DNA of 64,000 bases from Fluviicola sp. (GCA_002734085.1 NVXV01000014.1:39046-103045), one strand, 5' to 3'; shown: positions 1 through 10,512, numbered from the stretch's first letter. Program-made: numbers and translations. The notes: generated from the sequence alone by a model not told the origin.

Positions 1-345
1 ACAAGTAAATTAGAAAGAGGAGAGTCTAAAATTGAAAATTCTTTAGTAGAATTAAAAACACAATTAAAAGAAGGAGCCCGAAAAGACAATGACTGGATTT
101 TGTTTCAGGAGCATTTTAATGAACTTAATCCAAATTTCATAAAAGAAATTTCGTCTAAGTATCCTGAATTAACACCTCATGAATTAAGATTATGTTCTTT
201 GCTAAAGTTGAACCTTTCAAGTTCTGAAATTTCTGATCTACTATCTATAACTCAAAAATCCTTAAGGAATTTAAAGTATCGAGTTCATAAAAAAATGAAC
301 CTGCCCAAAGGACAAAAACTATCAACTTATTTATTAAAATCATAA
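1..345 (+). CDS. C-terminal fragment of a LuxR-type HTH transcriptional regulator (5' end outside window)
   Basis: The reading frame is open from the first base of the window and stops at 345, so only the last 114 residues are visible. The C-terminal half contains ELTPHELRLCSLLKLNLSS followed by SEISDLLSITQKSLRNLKYR, the typical helix-turn-helix of Bacteroidota regulators that carry N-terminal TPR or Y_Y_Y sensor domains and end in a LuxR/GerE-like HTH. The stretch before it is lysine/glutamate-rich and could be the end of a coiled coil. A TTG at 100 could serve as an in-frame start but the frame clearly extends upstream. The regulated genes are unknown; the T9SS gene that follows is separated by about 140 bp. 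Confidence 0.7.
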   Translation, partial: TSKLERGESKIENSLVELKTQLKEGARKDNDWILFQEHFNELNPNFIKEISSKYPELTPHELRLCSLLKLNLSSSEISDLLSITQKSLRNLKYRVHKKMNLPKGQKLSTYLLKS

Positions 346-488
346 GTTTATATTCATATATGTATTGAAAATCAACTGCTTAAGTTAGTGGGGACGTTTT
401 GAGGACGCTAAACTCCTTGGTTTAAGAAATTGTATACATAGGTTTGTTTCGTATTGATTTGATTACTACGGATTATTAAACATAAACT

Positions 489-1979
489 ATGTATATTATG
501 ATTAGAATTTCATTAACACTACTAAGCTTATTCATGTTTTCAACTTTGTTATATTCACAAGTGAAAACCAATAGCTCACCACAAGTTTATTTTGTTTTCA
601 ATTATAACGAAGGATCTCCATTTCATGAGAGAACAGGAGATACTGTTCCAATTGCAGAAGAGAAAAGGATAGTTGGACCAAGAGTATTTACTTTGAACAC
701 AGATTCAAACTGTGTTACGTACGTTCATAATATCCTTCCATCTTTCGCCGGATTAAAAAACCCATGGGATTATGCCACCGGGTATGCGTTAAATCCTTGC
801 TCTGCCGGAGGCGGGATGAAACCATGCCAATTTTTAAATGGTAATGGGACAGAACTTGATACTGCTTTAATTATAGAAAATGCTGAAAAAGCAGCTTCTG
901 AATATACATGGTATAGGCTTCCTCAAGATGTAATAGATGGTAAAGTTAAACACCTTATGATCGATTATGAATGGGGTGTACCTCACGACTCATTATGGGG
1001 TTGGTACTATCAAACTCAAAGTAAATTCAAAGACACAACTCTCATTGACTATTATGAATTTTCTATTGCTGATTCTGTAAACATTTCAAGAAAATTATAT
1101 AATGACCTCCATGTTCTTCATTGGAAATATTACACAAATAAACTCAAGGAACTTTTGCCTGAGGTGAATTTAGGGTTTTATGCCTTGCCTGCTATGAATA
1201 GATTGGGACAGGCACATAGAAATAAAGTTCGCTACAAGAAACCAGGAACGGAAATGCCCGATGAAGTGTTTGATCATATTGTTGATAATTGGCTCGGATT
1301 GAATACAATACAAACTCTTTACCATCACAATTATGTCAATATGAAATCAGGTAATTTTTTTGACAATAATTTGGATGATGTAGCTAAGTATACGAAAGCA
1401 AATGCAGTATCCAATAAAGTCAAATTTCATGATGACCCAAGATTATCTCATAAAGACTTCACAGTTGGGTTCTGGATGGCCTTTTTTCAATGGGATGTAG
1501 ACTATACTGCTAAACTTAAAACTTTCGAAGACGCATTAGATTCGTTGAGTAAATCAGGTATAAACAAAATTTGGCTAAGCAGTGGTTCCTGGAAAAAAGA
1601 TGGTTCAAACACAGCGTTTTTAGATCAGCTCGAGAATGCAGGTGTTACAATTGAAGAGTTTTGGCAGGATATAACAGATATTTGCGAAAGAACAATTTTG
1701 AAAGACGGATGTTCACAACATTTATCAGTAGAAAATCAGGAAGGTAAGGTGAGTAACGAAGTCACAATTAATGTGTTCCCAAATCCCGCAAAGAATTCAG
1801 TTAATATTGATGTTAATAGAGCAAACTACAACCTTAGATTGATAGACTTATCTGGTAAAATTTTATTAAATGAACTAGACATCAAAAAGATTGATTTAAG
1901 TGAATTTACTAGTGGAATGTACATCATGTCTATCGAAACGGACAATCAAATGTTTCAGAAGAAATTGATTATTAACTAA
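489..1979 (+). CDS. Secreted glycosidase-like protein with T9SS type A sorting domain
   Basis: This 496-residue protein begins with a signal peptide (hydrophobic core about residues 5-23, ending near LYSQ) and ends with a type A sorting domain (NVFPNPAKNSVNIDV, then GKILLN, SGMYIMSI, QKKLIIN), so it should be exported through the outer membrane by the type IX system. The middle (about 30-410) is not a family I recognise securely. Its IDYEW motif (Asp159, Glu161) and the following GFYALPAMN segment resemble the Asp-x-Glu acid pair and barrel strand of GH56 hyaluronidases, which suggests a TIM-barrel glycosidase, but this is a weak resemblance. A second ATG three codons downstream is an equally possible start. 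It lies 13 bp before the first SBBP gene and may be cotranscribed. Confidence 0.6.
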   Translation: MYIMIRISLTLLSLFMFSTLLYSQVKTNSSPQVYFVFNYNEGSPFHERTGDTVPIAEEKRIVGPRVFTLNTDSNCVTYVHNILPSFAGLKNPWDYATGYALNPCSAGGGMKPCQFLNGNGTELDTALIIENAEKAASEYTWYRLPQDVIDGKVKHLMIDYEWGVPHDSLWGWYYQTQSKFKDTTLIDYYEFSIADSVNISRKLYNDLHVLHWKYYTNKLKELLPEVNLGFYALPAMNRLGQAHRNKVRYKKPGTEMPDEVFDHIVDNWLGLNTIQTLYHHNYVNMKSGNFFDNNLDDVAKYTKANAVSNKVKFHDDPRLSHKDFTVGFWMAFFQWDVDYTAKLKTFEDALDSLSKSGINKIWLSSGSWKKDGSNTAFLDQLENAGVTIEEFWQDITDICERTILKDGCSQHLSVENQEGKVSNEVTINVFPNPAKNSVNIDVNRANYNLRLIDLSGKILLNELDIKKIDLSEFTSGMYIMSIETDNQMFQKKLIIN

Positions 1980-1992
1980 GAATAGACGTGTC

Positions 1993-4900
1993 ATGAGAAT
2001 TTTAGTATTTACAATTTTTCTTTTTTTTCAGTTTACAGTTTTACACAGTAGATCCGTGGAAGATACACTACTATTTAGTAGTATAGAATCAAATGAATTG
2101 TGTTTTGTTGAAAATATTGGACAATTTGAATGTAGTGATCAGTCGGATTCGAAAGGAGTATTCTTCAAACTGGAACAACCAGGGTTTAATATTTGGATAA
2201 CTGAGAGAGGGCTAACTTATCAGTTTTTGAAATGGGAGAAGAAGATAAATACTGATGATTTTGGAACTAAAACTAAGATTAAAAATACGTCATGGAAAAG
2301 AATTGATATGTCGTTTAAGAACACTACAATATCAAAAGAACAAATTTTCCCTGAAAATATAAACCGAGAAAAAGGTCAAACTTTTTATTTAAAAAACTCC
2401 GTTGAAAAATCTGAAGTTAAATCTTTTAAAAAGTTAATAATTAAAGAAATATACAATGGGATTGATTGGGTTTTGTTCATAGGCAAAAATGGTGAATTAA
2501 AATCTGAGTTTTTAATTCATCCCTTTGCAGATATCAATCAACTGACAATGGTTTATGAAGGTGCTGGAGATATTGAAATTAAAAAAAATAGAATTGATGT
2601 AAGCACTTCATTTGGTAATTTGGTTGAGGGAGAATTATTATGCTTTCATGAAAAGGATAGTTCTCTGGTAGAATCGAAATACAGTTTCAATGAAAATGAT
2701 ATTCCATCTTATATAGGGTATGGTATAAATGATACCAACGGAAGAAGTAGTTCAGTAATGAATAACTCTATTTTTTCTTTTGAAGTACAAATTGAAGTCC
2801 CTCAATATGATAAAACTAAAGAATTAATTCTTGATCCAGAACTTAAATGGGGTAGTTTTTTTGGAGGAAATGGGGTTGATGGTTTTATGGCCGTAGAACA
2901 CGACTCTAATAATAATATTTATGTGACAGGATATACAACGAGTACTACTTTCCCAATCGTAGATATTGGAGGATTTTATCAAGGGAATTACAATGATGGA
3001 CTATCTTATGGGGATGCATTCATTCTGAAGTTTGATCAAATGGGAGCTATAGTTTGGTCAACATACATTGGTGGTGATCAAGATGATCAAGCTTATGATA
3101 TTATTATTGATGGAAATGGCAATCCATATATTGTTGGCTGGACAAACTCTAGTGATTTCCCTATTCAAAATGCATTTCAACCCACCAACAATGGAGGTAC
3201 AGACGGATTTGTGACTAAATTTGATAGTGATGGTAATTTGCTTTGGTCTTCGTTTGTTGGGGGCTCAGAAATGGATCGTATTCATAGCGTGACTTTCGAT
3301 ACCGATCAAAATGTATTTTTATGTGGAGGAACACGTTCATTAGATTTCCCTGTTTTAGATGCAGGAACTTATTATCAATCTGTATTTAGTGGAGGTTCTG
3401 GATTTGGGCAAGATGTTGGTGGAGATGGCTTTATTTTAAAAATGGATGCTAATGGTGTTTTATTGTGGGGAACATACTATGGAGGTTCTTCTGCAGATCA
3501 GGCAAGTTCAATAGCGATTGACCAAGACGATAATGTAAGTATCATAGGAACAACTTTTTCTAATGACTTACCATTGAATAACCCTTTTCAAAATAATTTA
3601 GCTGGTAGTTCTGATGTTTTTCTGAGCAAGTTTGATAATTCTGGTAATTTATTGTTCGCAACATACTATGGTGGACTGGATACCGATAGAGGGTTTGCAG
3701 TTGGTGTCAATAATTATAACGAGATTATTATTGCAGGTGATACAAAATCAAACAATCTTCCTTTATTCGATATAGGGTCCTTTTTTCAAGGGTCCTATAT
3801 CGGCGGTGGTTTTGGTGGAGTTGGTGGAGATGCATTTATTTCTAAATTTTCAGAAAATGGTAATCTAGAATGGGGAACTTATTACGGCGGAAATAATTTT
3901 GATAACTTTTCTTCTTTTGACGGATTAAAAATTGATGATTGTAATAATATATTTTTAATTCTCGAGTCGGCATCTTCTGATCTTAATCTAATTTCAAATG
4001 AAAGCTGTCATTTTAATGATTTGTCATTTGGGGGGGGAGTCGAGAGAGATAATGTTATTTTAAAGTTTGACATTCAAGGTAATTTACTTTGGAATACCTA
4101 TATTGGAGGAAATCAAAAAGATAGTAGGGGAGGAATAACAATTGATAACAATCAAAATATTTTTGTAGTAGGGGAGTTTGTCAATTATGCAAGTGGTTCA
4201 AGCCTGCCCATGCTAGATCAGGGAGGTCCTAGTTTCTTTGATAATTCTCCAAATGGGTCAGATGATAGTTATATCCTAAAATTCTCTACCGTAGAACTAT
4301 CCGTTAACACACAAGTTACAGAACCTAATGATTGTTGTAATGGCGAGCTCGTTTTTGAAATAAACTGTGATAAACCGCCATATTCATTTACTTGGAGCAC
4401 AGGAGATAGTAAATTGAATATTTTTGAAAATACGGACACGCTTAAAAATTTGTGTGCAGGAAATTATTGGGTTGAAATTTCTAGTAACTGTCAAGATGTT
4501 GATACACTATTCTTTACGCTAAATGGGTCTCAATCTACAACTTTTGAGATAGATACAGCAATTTGCAAGGGAGATACACTACAACTTAATAATGTAAATT
4601 ATTTTTTAACGGGTGAATATAGTGATACAATTTTTGGAGGAGCGATAAATGGTTGTGATAGTATTATTTCATTATCATTAAATGTATTGGATACTATGTC
4701 AGTGCAAATTCAAGGACCTGGCTTGGTTTGTGTTAAAGCTCCATCAATATTTTACACTTCAACAGTAAGTAGTGGCAATTGGACTGCAAGCTGTGGGGTT
4801 TGCATTGATAGTGCTTCTGGAGAATTAAATGTTTTGCAAGCGGGAATAGGAACACATATAATTTATTTTAATTCTGATGGAATTTGTAGTGATTCTGACT

Positions 4901-5445
4901 CAATAATAGTAGAAATCATGGATGCCCCAAGTGGAATAATACATGGTGGCGATACTCTTATTTATCAAGGAGATGAAGTTCAGTTAGATTTGGAAGTAGA
5001 CTTAGATGATGATTTTCAAGTGCAGTGGATTCCAAGTATTGGATTGAATTGTTCCAGTTGTTTAAATCCAGTTGCAAGTCCGAGTAGTACAACTCAATAC
5101 AATGTTCTTATTACTACCGAATCTGGTTGTATTCTACAATTATTAACAACTATTTATGTGGACAAGGATTGTGACAGTGTGCACTTTCCTACTTTGTTTT
5201 CACCTAATAATGATGGAATAAATGATCTTTTTTGTCCATTAGGCAGCTGTATTGAATCAGTTAACTACAAAATTTATAATAGATGGGGAGAAAACATATT
5301 TAGCTCTACTTCAGTGAATAATTGCTGGGACGGAACTTATAAGGGGGAAAAAGTTAATTCAGGAGTGTATGTTTATAAATGTTCATCAATATTGAGTAAT
5401 GGACGTTTAGTGGAAAATAGTGGACAAATCAATGTCCTAAAGTAA
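1993..5445 (+). CDS. Giant T9SS type B exported protein with seven SBBP propeller blades
   Basis: The 1,150-residue product has an N-terminal signal peptide, then a domain beginning FVENIGQFE (about residues 35-280) that normally precedes SBBP propellers. Seven repeats of the form W-x-T-Y-x-GG-x-x-x-D, each followed by a D-x-x-x-N-x-x-V-x-G strand and S-x-x-(F/L)P, run from about 285 to 770; seven blades is exactly a closed beta-propeller. Next come one SprB-like repeat, an Ig-like region, and a C-terminal gliding-motility-type (CHU_C) domain starting PTLFSPNNDGINDLF and continuing YKIYNRWGENIF and WDGTYKGEKVNSGVYVY, the type B T9SS signal. It is probably a cell-surface adhesin or secreted structural protein. 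It forms an apparent operon with the next two genes. Confidence 0.85.
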   Translation: MRILVFTIFLFFQFTVLHSRSVEDTLLFSSIESNELCFVENIGQFECSDQSDSKGVFFKLEQPGFNIWITERGLTYQFLKWEKKINTDDFGTKTKIKNTSWKRIDMSFKNTTISKEQIFPENINREKGQTFYLKNSVEKSEVKSFKKLIIKEIYNGIDWVLFIGKNGELKSEFLIHPFADINQLTMVYEGAGDIEIKKNRIDVSTSFGNLVEGELLCFHEKDSSLVESKYSFNENDIPSYIGYGINDTNGRSSSVMNNSIFSFEVQIEVPQYDKTKELILDPELKWGSFFGGNGVDGFMAVEHDSNNNIYVTGYTTSTTFPIVDIGGFYQGNYNDGLSYGDAFILKFDQMGAIVWSTYIGGDQDDQAYDIIIDGNGNPYIVGWTNSSDFPIQNAFQPTNNGGTDGFVTKFDSDGNLLWSSFVGGSEMDRIHSVTFDTDQNVFLCGGTRSLDFPVLDAGTYYQSVFSGGSGFGQDVGGDGFILKMDANGVLLWGTYYGGSSADQASSIAIDQDDNVSIIGTTFSNDLPLNNPFQNNLAGSSDVFLSKFDNSGNLLFATYYGGLDTDRGFAVGVNNYNEIIIAGDTKSNNLPLFDIGSFFQGSYIGGGFGGVGGDAFISKFSENGNLEWGTYYGGNNFDNFSSFDGLKIDDCNNIFLILESASSDLNLISNESCHFNDLSFGGGVERDNVILKFDIQGNLLWNTYIGGNQKDSRGGITIDNNQNIFVVGEFVNYASGSSLPMLDQGGPSFFDNSPNGSDDSYILKFSTVELSVNTQVTEPNDCCNGELVFEINCDKPPYSFTWSTGDSKLNIFENTDTLKNLCAGNYWVEISSNCQDVDTLFFTLNGSQSTTFEIDTAICKGDTLQLNNVNYFLTGEYSDTIFGGAINGCDSIISLSLNVLDTMSVQIQGPGLVCVKAPSIFYTSTVSSGNWTASCGVCIDSASGELNVLQAGIGTHIIYFNSDGICSDSDSIIVEIMDAPSGIIHGGDTLIYQGDEVQLDLEVDLDDDFQVQWIPSIGLNCSSCLNPVASPSSTTQYNVLITTESGCILQLLTTIYVDKDCDSVHFPTLFSPNNDGINDLFCPLGSCIESVNYKIYNRWGENIFSSTSVNNCWDGTYKGEKVNSGVYVYKCSSILSNGRLVENSGQINVLK

Positions 5446-5473
5446 TTGTTCGAATAGTATAAAACACGGAATT

Positions 5474-8400
5474 ATGAAAACGGATCAAAACTATTTAATT
5501 GTTTTAGCTTCATTGTTGGCATTCAATTTTAACATAATTGTAAAAGCACAGGAGAGTTTAGTTAATGAAGATAGAAAAAGAGAGAGTACTTTGTGTTTTA
5601 TAGAAAATAAAGGACAGTTTAAAGATGATCAAATACTCTATAAATTTTCTTCACAAGGGCTCAATTTATTAATTTCAGAAGGGGGAGTTACTTTTCAATT
5701 GTTTAAGAAACAAAAGGAAAAAGAGGAAGGTAAAAATACAAGTAGTAACTTAATGCTTAGAAATGCTATTATTTCTGTTGAAACTATAAAGCTAGATTTA
5801 TTTAAAGGAAAAATTGAAAAAGAGAATATCATTCCGCAAAATAAATTAAATTCTTATTTCAATTATTTTTCTCCAAAAACTCCAGATGGTGTAAAAGAAG
5901 TTAAAAAATTTCAAAATCTTTTAATCAAAGATGTTTACAAAAATATTGATTGGAAATTTTATATTTCAAAGGAAGGGTATTTGAAATATGATTTTATTGT
6001 AAGAGAAGGGGGAGACTATAAGGATATTTTACTTCAATACTCTTCGCTTAGCCCTTTAAATATTTCTGAAAAAGGAGAATTAATTCTACAAACAAATATT
6101 GGTAAAATTAAAGAGAATAAGCCTGTTAGTTTTTATAAAAACAGAGAATTAGAAACAACATTTAATATTCGTTCTCAAGAAAGAAAGATAACAGAAAAGA
6201 ATACAATTTACAAGTCTTTAATTTATTTTAAAATCGATTCAAATGTCAATGAAGATTTATTCAATTCTGAATTAGTAATTGATCCACAGATAAATTGGTC
6301 AACATTTTTTGGTGGTACAAGTAATGATGAGTTTCAAGAACTAAAAAGTGATAGTCAGGGAAACTTATATGGCGCGGGTTTAACCTGGTCAAATGATTTC
6401 CCTACTCAGGATGCAGGGGTCTATTATAAAGGAAATATTGATGGAAATCGAGATATAGTAATTTCAAAGTTCAATAATGATGGAGAATTGATATGGTCTA
6501 CATATTATGGAGGTTCCTCCATAGATGAAGGGCATTCACTAGAAATTGACTATAACGATAATCTTTTTGTTACTGGTGTCTCCATATCAAATGATTTCCC
6601 GTTAGAAGACGTGGGAGGGTATTTCCAAAATTTTGGTGGTGTGATGGATGCTTTCGTTTTGAAGTTTGATTCAAATGGAAATAGAATATGGGCCACTATG
6701 TTAGGTGGCTCGGGTGCTGATGTTGGCAATTCAATTGCTTCAGATTCTGATGGAAATATAATTGTTGTTGGTTGGACTTCATCTACAGATTATCCTACCG
6801 AAGACCTTGGAGGAACTTCATTTTTTGAGGGAAACTATACCTCTATGCAAGATATATTCATTACTAAATTTAATGCAGACGGAACAATGTATTGGTCAAC
6901 CTATTTTGGAGCAGCAAATGATGTTGCAAAGTCTGTTGATACTGATAGTAATAACTCCATATTTATTACGGGTGCAACTTCAGATTGTTCTGGTAGTTGG
7001 ACATTTCAAGATGGAGGCGGATATTTTCAAAATAGTCATCCAGGAGGACAATGTGATAAGACTTTTATTTTGAAGTTCTCTGAGATTGCTGAATTGCAAT
7101 GGTCTACTTACATCGCTGGATCCGGTTTTGATATAGCTAATTCCATTATAGTAGATAAAAATGATGATGTTATTTTATTAGGACATACTAATTCTCTAAA
7201 TTTTCCAACAATGGATAATGGTACTTTTTTTCAGCCCACAAATGCTGGGGGAATGGATCTATTTATCTCTAAATTTGATAATATTGGAGAAATGATTTGG
7301 TCAACATATTATGGAGGGGAGGGGCAAGATGTTACAACAACTACTGATAACTTGAGTTTTTCTGAGTGTAATAATATTTATTTATTAAATCGAACAAATT
7401 CAAACAATTTACCCTTTCAAATTCCATTTGATGGTGGATCCTATAGTCATACTATAAATGGTGGTGCAAACGATAAGTTTCTTTCTGTTTTCTGTCCTAA
7501 TGGAAACTTGTTTTGGAATACATATTTAGGTGGAGATGGGGATGAAAATAAAGGAGCTATTGATGTCGATGTGAATGATAATATTTTTATATCAACAACA
7601 TTGGATGCTAACTCTGCAAATGCTTCATCTTATCCTATTGTAAGTTCAGGTTCAAGTTTTCAAGAGAATAATTTAATTGGTGATGAAGATATTTATTTGA
7701 TGAAAATAGTACAGGGGGAAGAAGATCATGAAATCACGAAAACAGATGTTAGTGCTTGTGGAGGTTGCGATGGAGCTGCATCTATTTCTGTTGAAGGATT
7801 GTGCTTACCCATATCTTATTATTGGAGCAATGGAGAGTCAACTATCGGTAGTGATCAGTATTCTAATTCTATTTCGGGATTATGCGCTGGTACATACAGT
7901 GTAACCATCGTTAGCTTTTGCGATTCAATTGTGGACAGTATAGATGTTATAAGTGTTGGAGACGAACCAGATCTAACATTATCTGCAACAGATGTAACTT
8001 GTTATGGATTTGACAATGGGTCTGCTACAGTAGAGGCAGTTGGAAATAATCCTTTTACTTATGAGTGGATTCAGATTCCTAGCACAGATAGCATTGTAGA
8101 AAACTTATCTCCTGGAAATTATATTGTTGAAGTAACTGATAATAATGGTTGTACTTCAATTGATTCTATTGAAGTATTTGAGCCAGATTTATTGGAAATA
8201 TCTTTAAATTCAACTCCAACAGATTGTAATATTAATAATGGTACGGCTCAAGTCATTCCCGTTGGTGGAACGAGTGGCTATTCATTTGAATGGAACCCAG
8301 GTGGATATGTAACTGCTAATATTTCTAGTCTAGGTGAAGGAACATATAGTGTTATCGTAACAGACGATAATGGTTGTCAAGCAATTGATTCTGTAATTGT

Positions 8401-9394
8401 TGAATCTTTGAACTCACCTATCATTTCAATCGACTCATTATCTGATGTGTCTTGTTGGGGAGGTTCAGATGGTTATGCATCAATTAACGTGAATGGCGGA
8501 GTTCCGAGTTATGATTTTCAGTGGTCACCTTCCGTTAGTACTACGAATACAGCAAGTGGATTATCAGCTGGAACTTACATTTTAGTTGTTACTGATAATT
8601 CAGGGTGTGAGGCGATAGAGGAGGTAATTATTGCTCAACCTGATTCAATATCAATAATTAGTAATGTTGTTGAATCAGACTGTGGTCAAGAAAATGGTTC
8701 AATCGAAGTGTTTGGAAATGGAGGTACATCACCATATACATATAACTGGTTGCAAACCATTGGAGATAGCTCTTACGTTGATAGTTTAAGTATTGGTAAT
8801 TATCAATTAGAAATCGTCGATGATAATGGATGTTCTCAAAATTTCAATTTCACAGTTGATGTATCAAATATTCTTGATGTAGAAATTGTTCCCAGTACTA
8901 TAACAATTGAGGAAGGTGGAAGTATCGATCTTGAATCTTATGTAGATCCTTTTTCTACAGGGTTAACTTACGAATGGTTTCCAACGGAAGGACTAAGCTG
9001 CTTAGATTGCTCTAATCCAATAGCGTCGCCAGATCAAACTACAGCTTATACTTTAATTGTATCTTCAATTGATGGGTGTGTATCACAGACATCAGTTGTA
9101 ATCAATGTAATTCAAAGTTGTCAAGGAACATTTTTGCCATCAATGTTTTCACCAAACGGAGATGGAAATAACGATCACTTTTGTTTGCTATCAGACTGTG
9201 TTATTCAAATGGAGTTGAAAATTTATGATCGATGGGGGGAACTTTTGTTTACATCATCTTCAGTAAATATATGTTGGGATGGAACTTATAGGAATGAATT
9301 GGTTGAATCTGGATCATATGTGTATAAATTAAATGCAGTGTTGAATACGGGAAAATCGGTTAAAAAATCAGGAAATGTTACAGTTATTTATTAA
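5474..9394 (+). CDS. Giant T9SS type B exported protein with SBBP propeller and SprB repeats
   Basis: This 1,306-residue paralogue of the preceding gene has the same plan: signal peptide, a FIENKGQFK domain, seven SBBP blades (WSTFFGG, WSTYYGG, WATMLGG, WSTYFGA, WSTYIAG, WSTYYGG, WNTYLGG) at about 270-760, then about five SprB-type repeats of roughly 75 residues (DVTCYGFDNGSATV...GGxxxYxFxW...LSxGxYxxxVTDxxGC), an Ig-like segment with LSCLDCSNPIASP, and the CHU_C sorting domain (PSMFSPNGDGNNDHF, IYDRWGELLF, WDGTYRNELVESG). SprB of Flavobacterium johnsoniae is the mobile gliding adhesin, so an adhesive surface role is likely. The PorP/SprF gene starts 14 bp downstream, matching the sprB-sprF arrangement. 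Confidence 0.85.
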   Translation: MKTDQNYLIVLASLLAFNFNIIVKAQESLVNEDRKRESTLCFIENKGQFKDDQILYKFSSQGLNLLISEGGVTFQLFKKQKEKEEGKNTSSNLMLRNAIISVETIKLDLFKGKIEKENIIPQNKLNSYFNYFSPKTPDGVKEVKKFQNLLIKDVYKNIDWKFYISKEGYLKYDFIVREGGDYKDILLQYSSLSPLNISEKGELILQTNIGKIKENKPVSFYKNRELETTFNIRSQERKITEKNTIYKSLIYFKIDSNVNEDLFNSELVIDPQINWSTFFGGTSNDEFQELKSDSQGNLYGAGLTWSNDFPTQDAGVYYKGNIDGNRDIVISKFNNDGELIWSTYYGGSSIDEGHSLEIDYNDNLFVTGVSISNDFPLEDVGGYFQNFGGVMDAFVLKFDSNGNRIWATMLGGSGADVGNSIASDSDGNIIVVGWTSSTDYPTEDLGGTSFFEGNYTSMQDIFITKFNADGTMYWSTYFGAANDVAKSVDTDSNNSIFITGATSDCSGSWTFQDGGGYFQNSHPGGQCDKTFILKFSEIAELQWSTYIAGSGFDIANSIIVDKNDDVILLGHTNSLNFPTMDNGTFFQPTNAGGMDLFISKFDNIGEMIWSTYYGGEGQDVTTTTDNLSFSECNNIYLLNRTNSNNLPFQIPFDGGSYSHTINGGANDKFLSVFCPNGNLFWNTYLGGDGDENKGAIDVDVNDNIFISTTLDANSANASSYPIVSSGSSFQENNLIGDEDIYLMKIVQGEEDHEITKTDVSACGGCDGAASISVEGLCLPISYYWSNGESTIGSDQYSNSISGLCAGTYSVTIVSFCDSIVDSIDVISVGDEPDLTLSATDVTCYGFDNGSATVEAVGNNPFTYEWIQIPSTDSIVENLSPGNYIVEVTDNNGCTSIDSIEVFEPDLLEISLNSTPTDCNINNGTAQVIPVGGTSGYSFEWNPGGYVTANISSLGEGTYSVIVTDDNGCQAIDSVIVESLNSPIISIDSLSDVSCWGGSDGYASINVNGGVPSYDFQWSPSVSTTNTASGLSAGTYILVVTDNSGCEAIEEVIIAQPDSISIISNVVESDCGQENGSIEVFGNGGTSPYTYNWLQTIGDSSYVDSLSIGNYQLEIVDDNGCSQNFNFTVDVSNILDVEIVPSTITIEEGGSIDLESYVDPFSTGLTYEWFPTEGLSCLDCSNPIASPDQTTAYTLIVSSIDGCVSQTSVVINVIQSCQGTFLPSMFSPNGDGNNDHFCLLSDCVIQMELKIYDRWGELLFTSSSVNICWDGTYRNELVESGSYVYKLNAVLNTGKSVKKSGNVTVIY

Positions 9395-9408
9395 TTAAAA
9401 TTTAGGTT

Positions 9409-10446
9409 ATGCAAAATTTATTTAGATTAATTATTTTGGTGGCTTTTAGCACAAATTTTGCCTTTAGTCAGGATATTCATTTTTCACAAATGAAATATTC
9501 ACCATTAAATTTGAACCCTGCGATGGCTGGTGCTGAACAAAACCTCCAAGCTGTTGTAAATTACAGAAACCAGTGGAGTAGTATTGTTTTCCCATTTCAA
9601 ACTATTGGAGCTTCATTCGATATGAGATTCAAAGAAAAAAGATCAAGTAAAGGGTTTTTAGCCGCAGGATTGAATCTTTTTAATGATCAAGCAGGAGACA
9701 TTCGGATGACCACTACTAATGTTAGCTTAAACCTAGCATACCATTTGCGCTTAAATAATTTAAGTACACTTGGTGTTGCAATTCAAGGTGGTTTAGGTCA
9801 GAGAGGAATAAATCCTGAAAACGGAACATGGTCTAATCAATTCAATGGATCTGGCTTTAATACGAATATGTCAAGTGGTGAAAATTTTGAACAAATGAAT
9901 TTTAGCCATTTTGATGCAGGAGCAGGGTTTGTATATCACTACAGAAAGAATGAACGATATATGAGAGGGAATGATCAATTTTCTTTAACCGCAGGTATTG
10001 CGGCTTTCCACCTTAATAGGCCTAGTTCCACTTTTTTATCAGGAGGGGAGGACGATCTGGCTATTCGTTATACAGGATTCGTAAACGCAGATATTGGGAT
10101 AAGTAATACAAGTTTATCCTTGGTACCAGCAATATACTACAATCTACAAGGACCGCATCAAGAGTTGTTAGGAGGAACTTATTTCCGAATAATGGTAATA
10201 GAAGGATCAAAAATAACGGGATTTATTAAAGAGCTTGCATTATCTTATGGTGCTTTTTATAGGGTTGGAGACGCTTTTGTTAACAAATTACTTATTGAAT
10301 ATTCTAATTATTCATTAGGAATATCGTATGATATTAATGCTTCATCACTAGCGACAGCGTCAAAAGGAAGAGGTGGAGTAGAATTTTTCCTGAGGTTTGT
10401 CTTACCAAATCCATTTGGGTATTCTTCTAAGGCGAGAATTAATTAA
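9409..10446 (+). CDS. PorP/SprF family type IX secretion membrane protein
   Basis: The 345-residue protein carries a signal peptide ending at FSQ and the family opening QDIHFSQMKYSPLNLNPAMA, followed by alternating amphipathic strands ending in an aromatic-rich C-terminal strand, as in outer-membrane beta-barrels. PorP/SprF proteins act with T9SS to deliver or attach type B (CHU_C) cargo; each large adhesin tends to have its own dedicated SprF. It sits 14 bp after the SprB-repeat protein gene and is the likely partner of one or both upstream giants. It is a close paralogue of the next gene. Confidence 0.85.
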   Translation: MQNLFRLIILVAFSTNFAFSQDIHFSQMKYSPLNLNPAMAGAEQNLQAVVNYRNQWSSIVFPFQTIGASFDMRFKEKRSSKGFLAAGLNLFNDQAGDIRMTTTNVSLNLAYHLRLNNLSTLGVAIQGGLGQRGINPENGTWSNQFNGSGFNTNMSSGENFEQMNFSHFDAGAGFVYHYRKNERYMRGNDQFSLTAGIAAFHLNRPSSTFLSGGEDDLAIRYTGFVNADIGISNTSLSLVPAIYYNLQGPHQELLGGTYFRIMVIEGSKITGFIKELALSYGAFYRVGDAFVNKLLIEYSNYSLGISYDINASSLATASKGRGGVEFFLRFVLPNPFGYSSKARIN

Positions 10447-10512
10447 TTGTATAAATTCTTCAACGGATTTTATTTAATTTACGTAATGTTTAAAAGTATA
10501 TCTGATTTATCT

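Noticed and set aside
6762..7073. A 103-codon open frame overlapping the second giant gene
   Set aside because: It lies in another frame inside a region with strong coding and repeat signals (SBBP blades) and has no independent support.
2860..9120. Repeated DNA in the two giant genes as CRISPR or tandem repeat arrays
   Set aside because: The periodicity comes from protein repeats (SBBP blades and SprB repeats) that vary at DNA level; there are no constant repeats and spacers.
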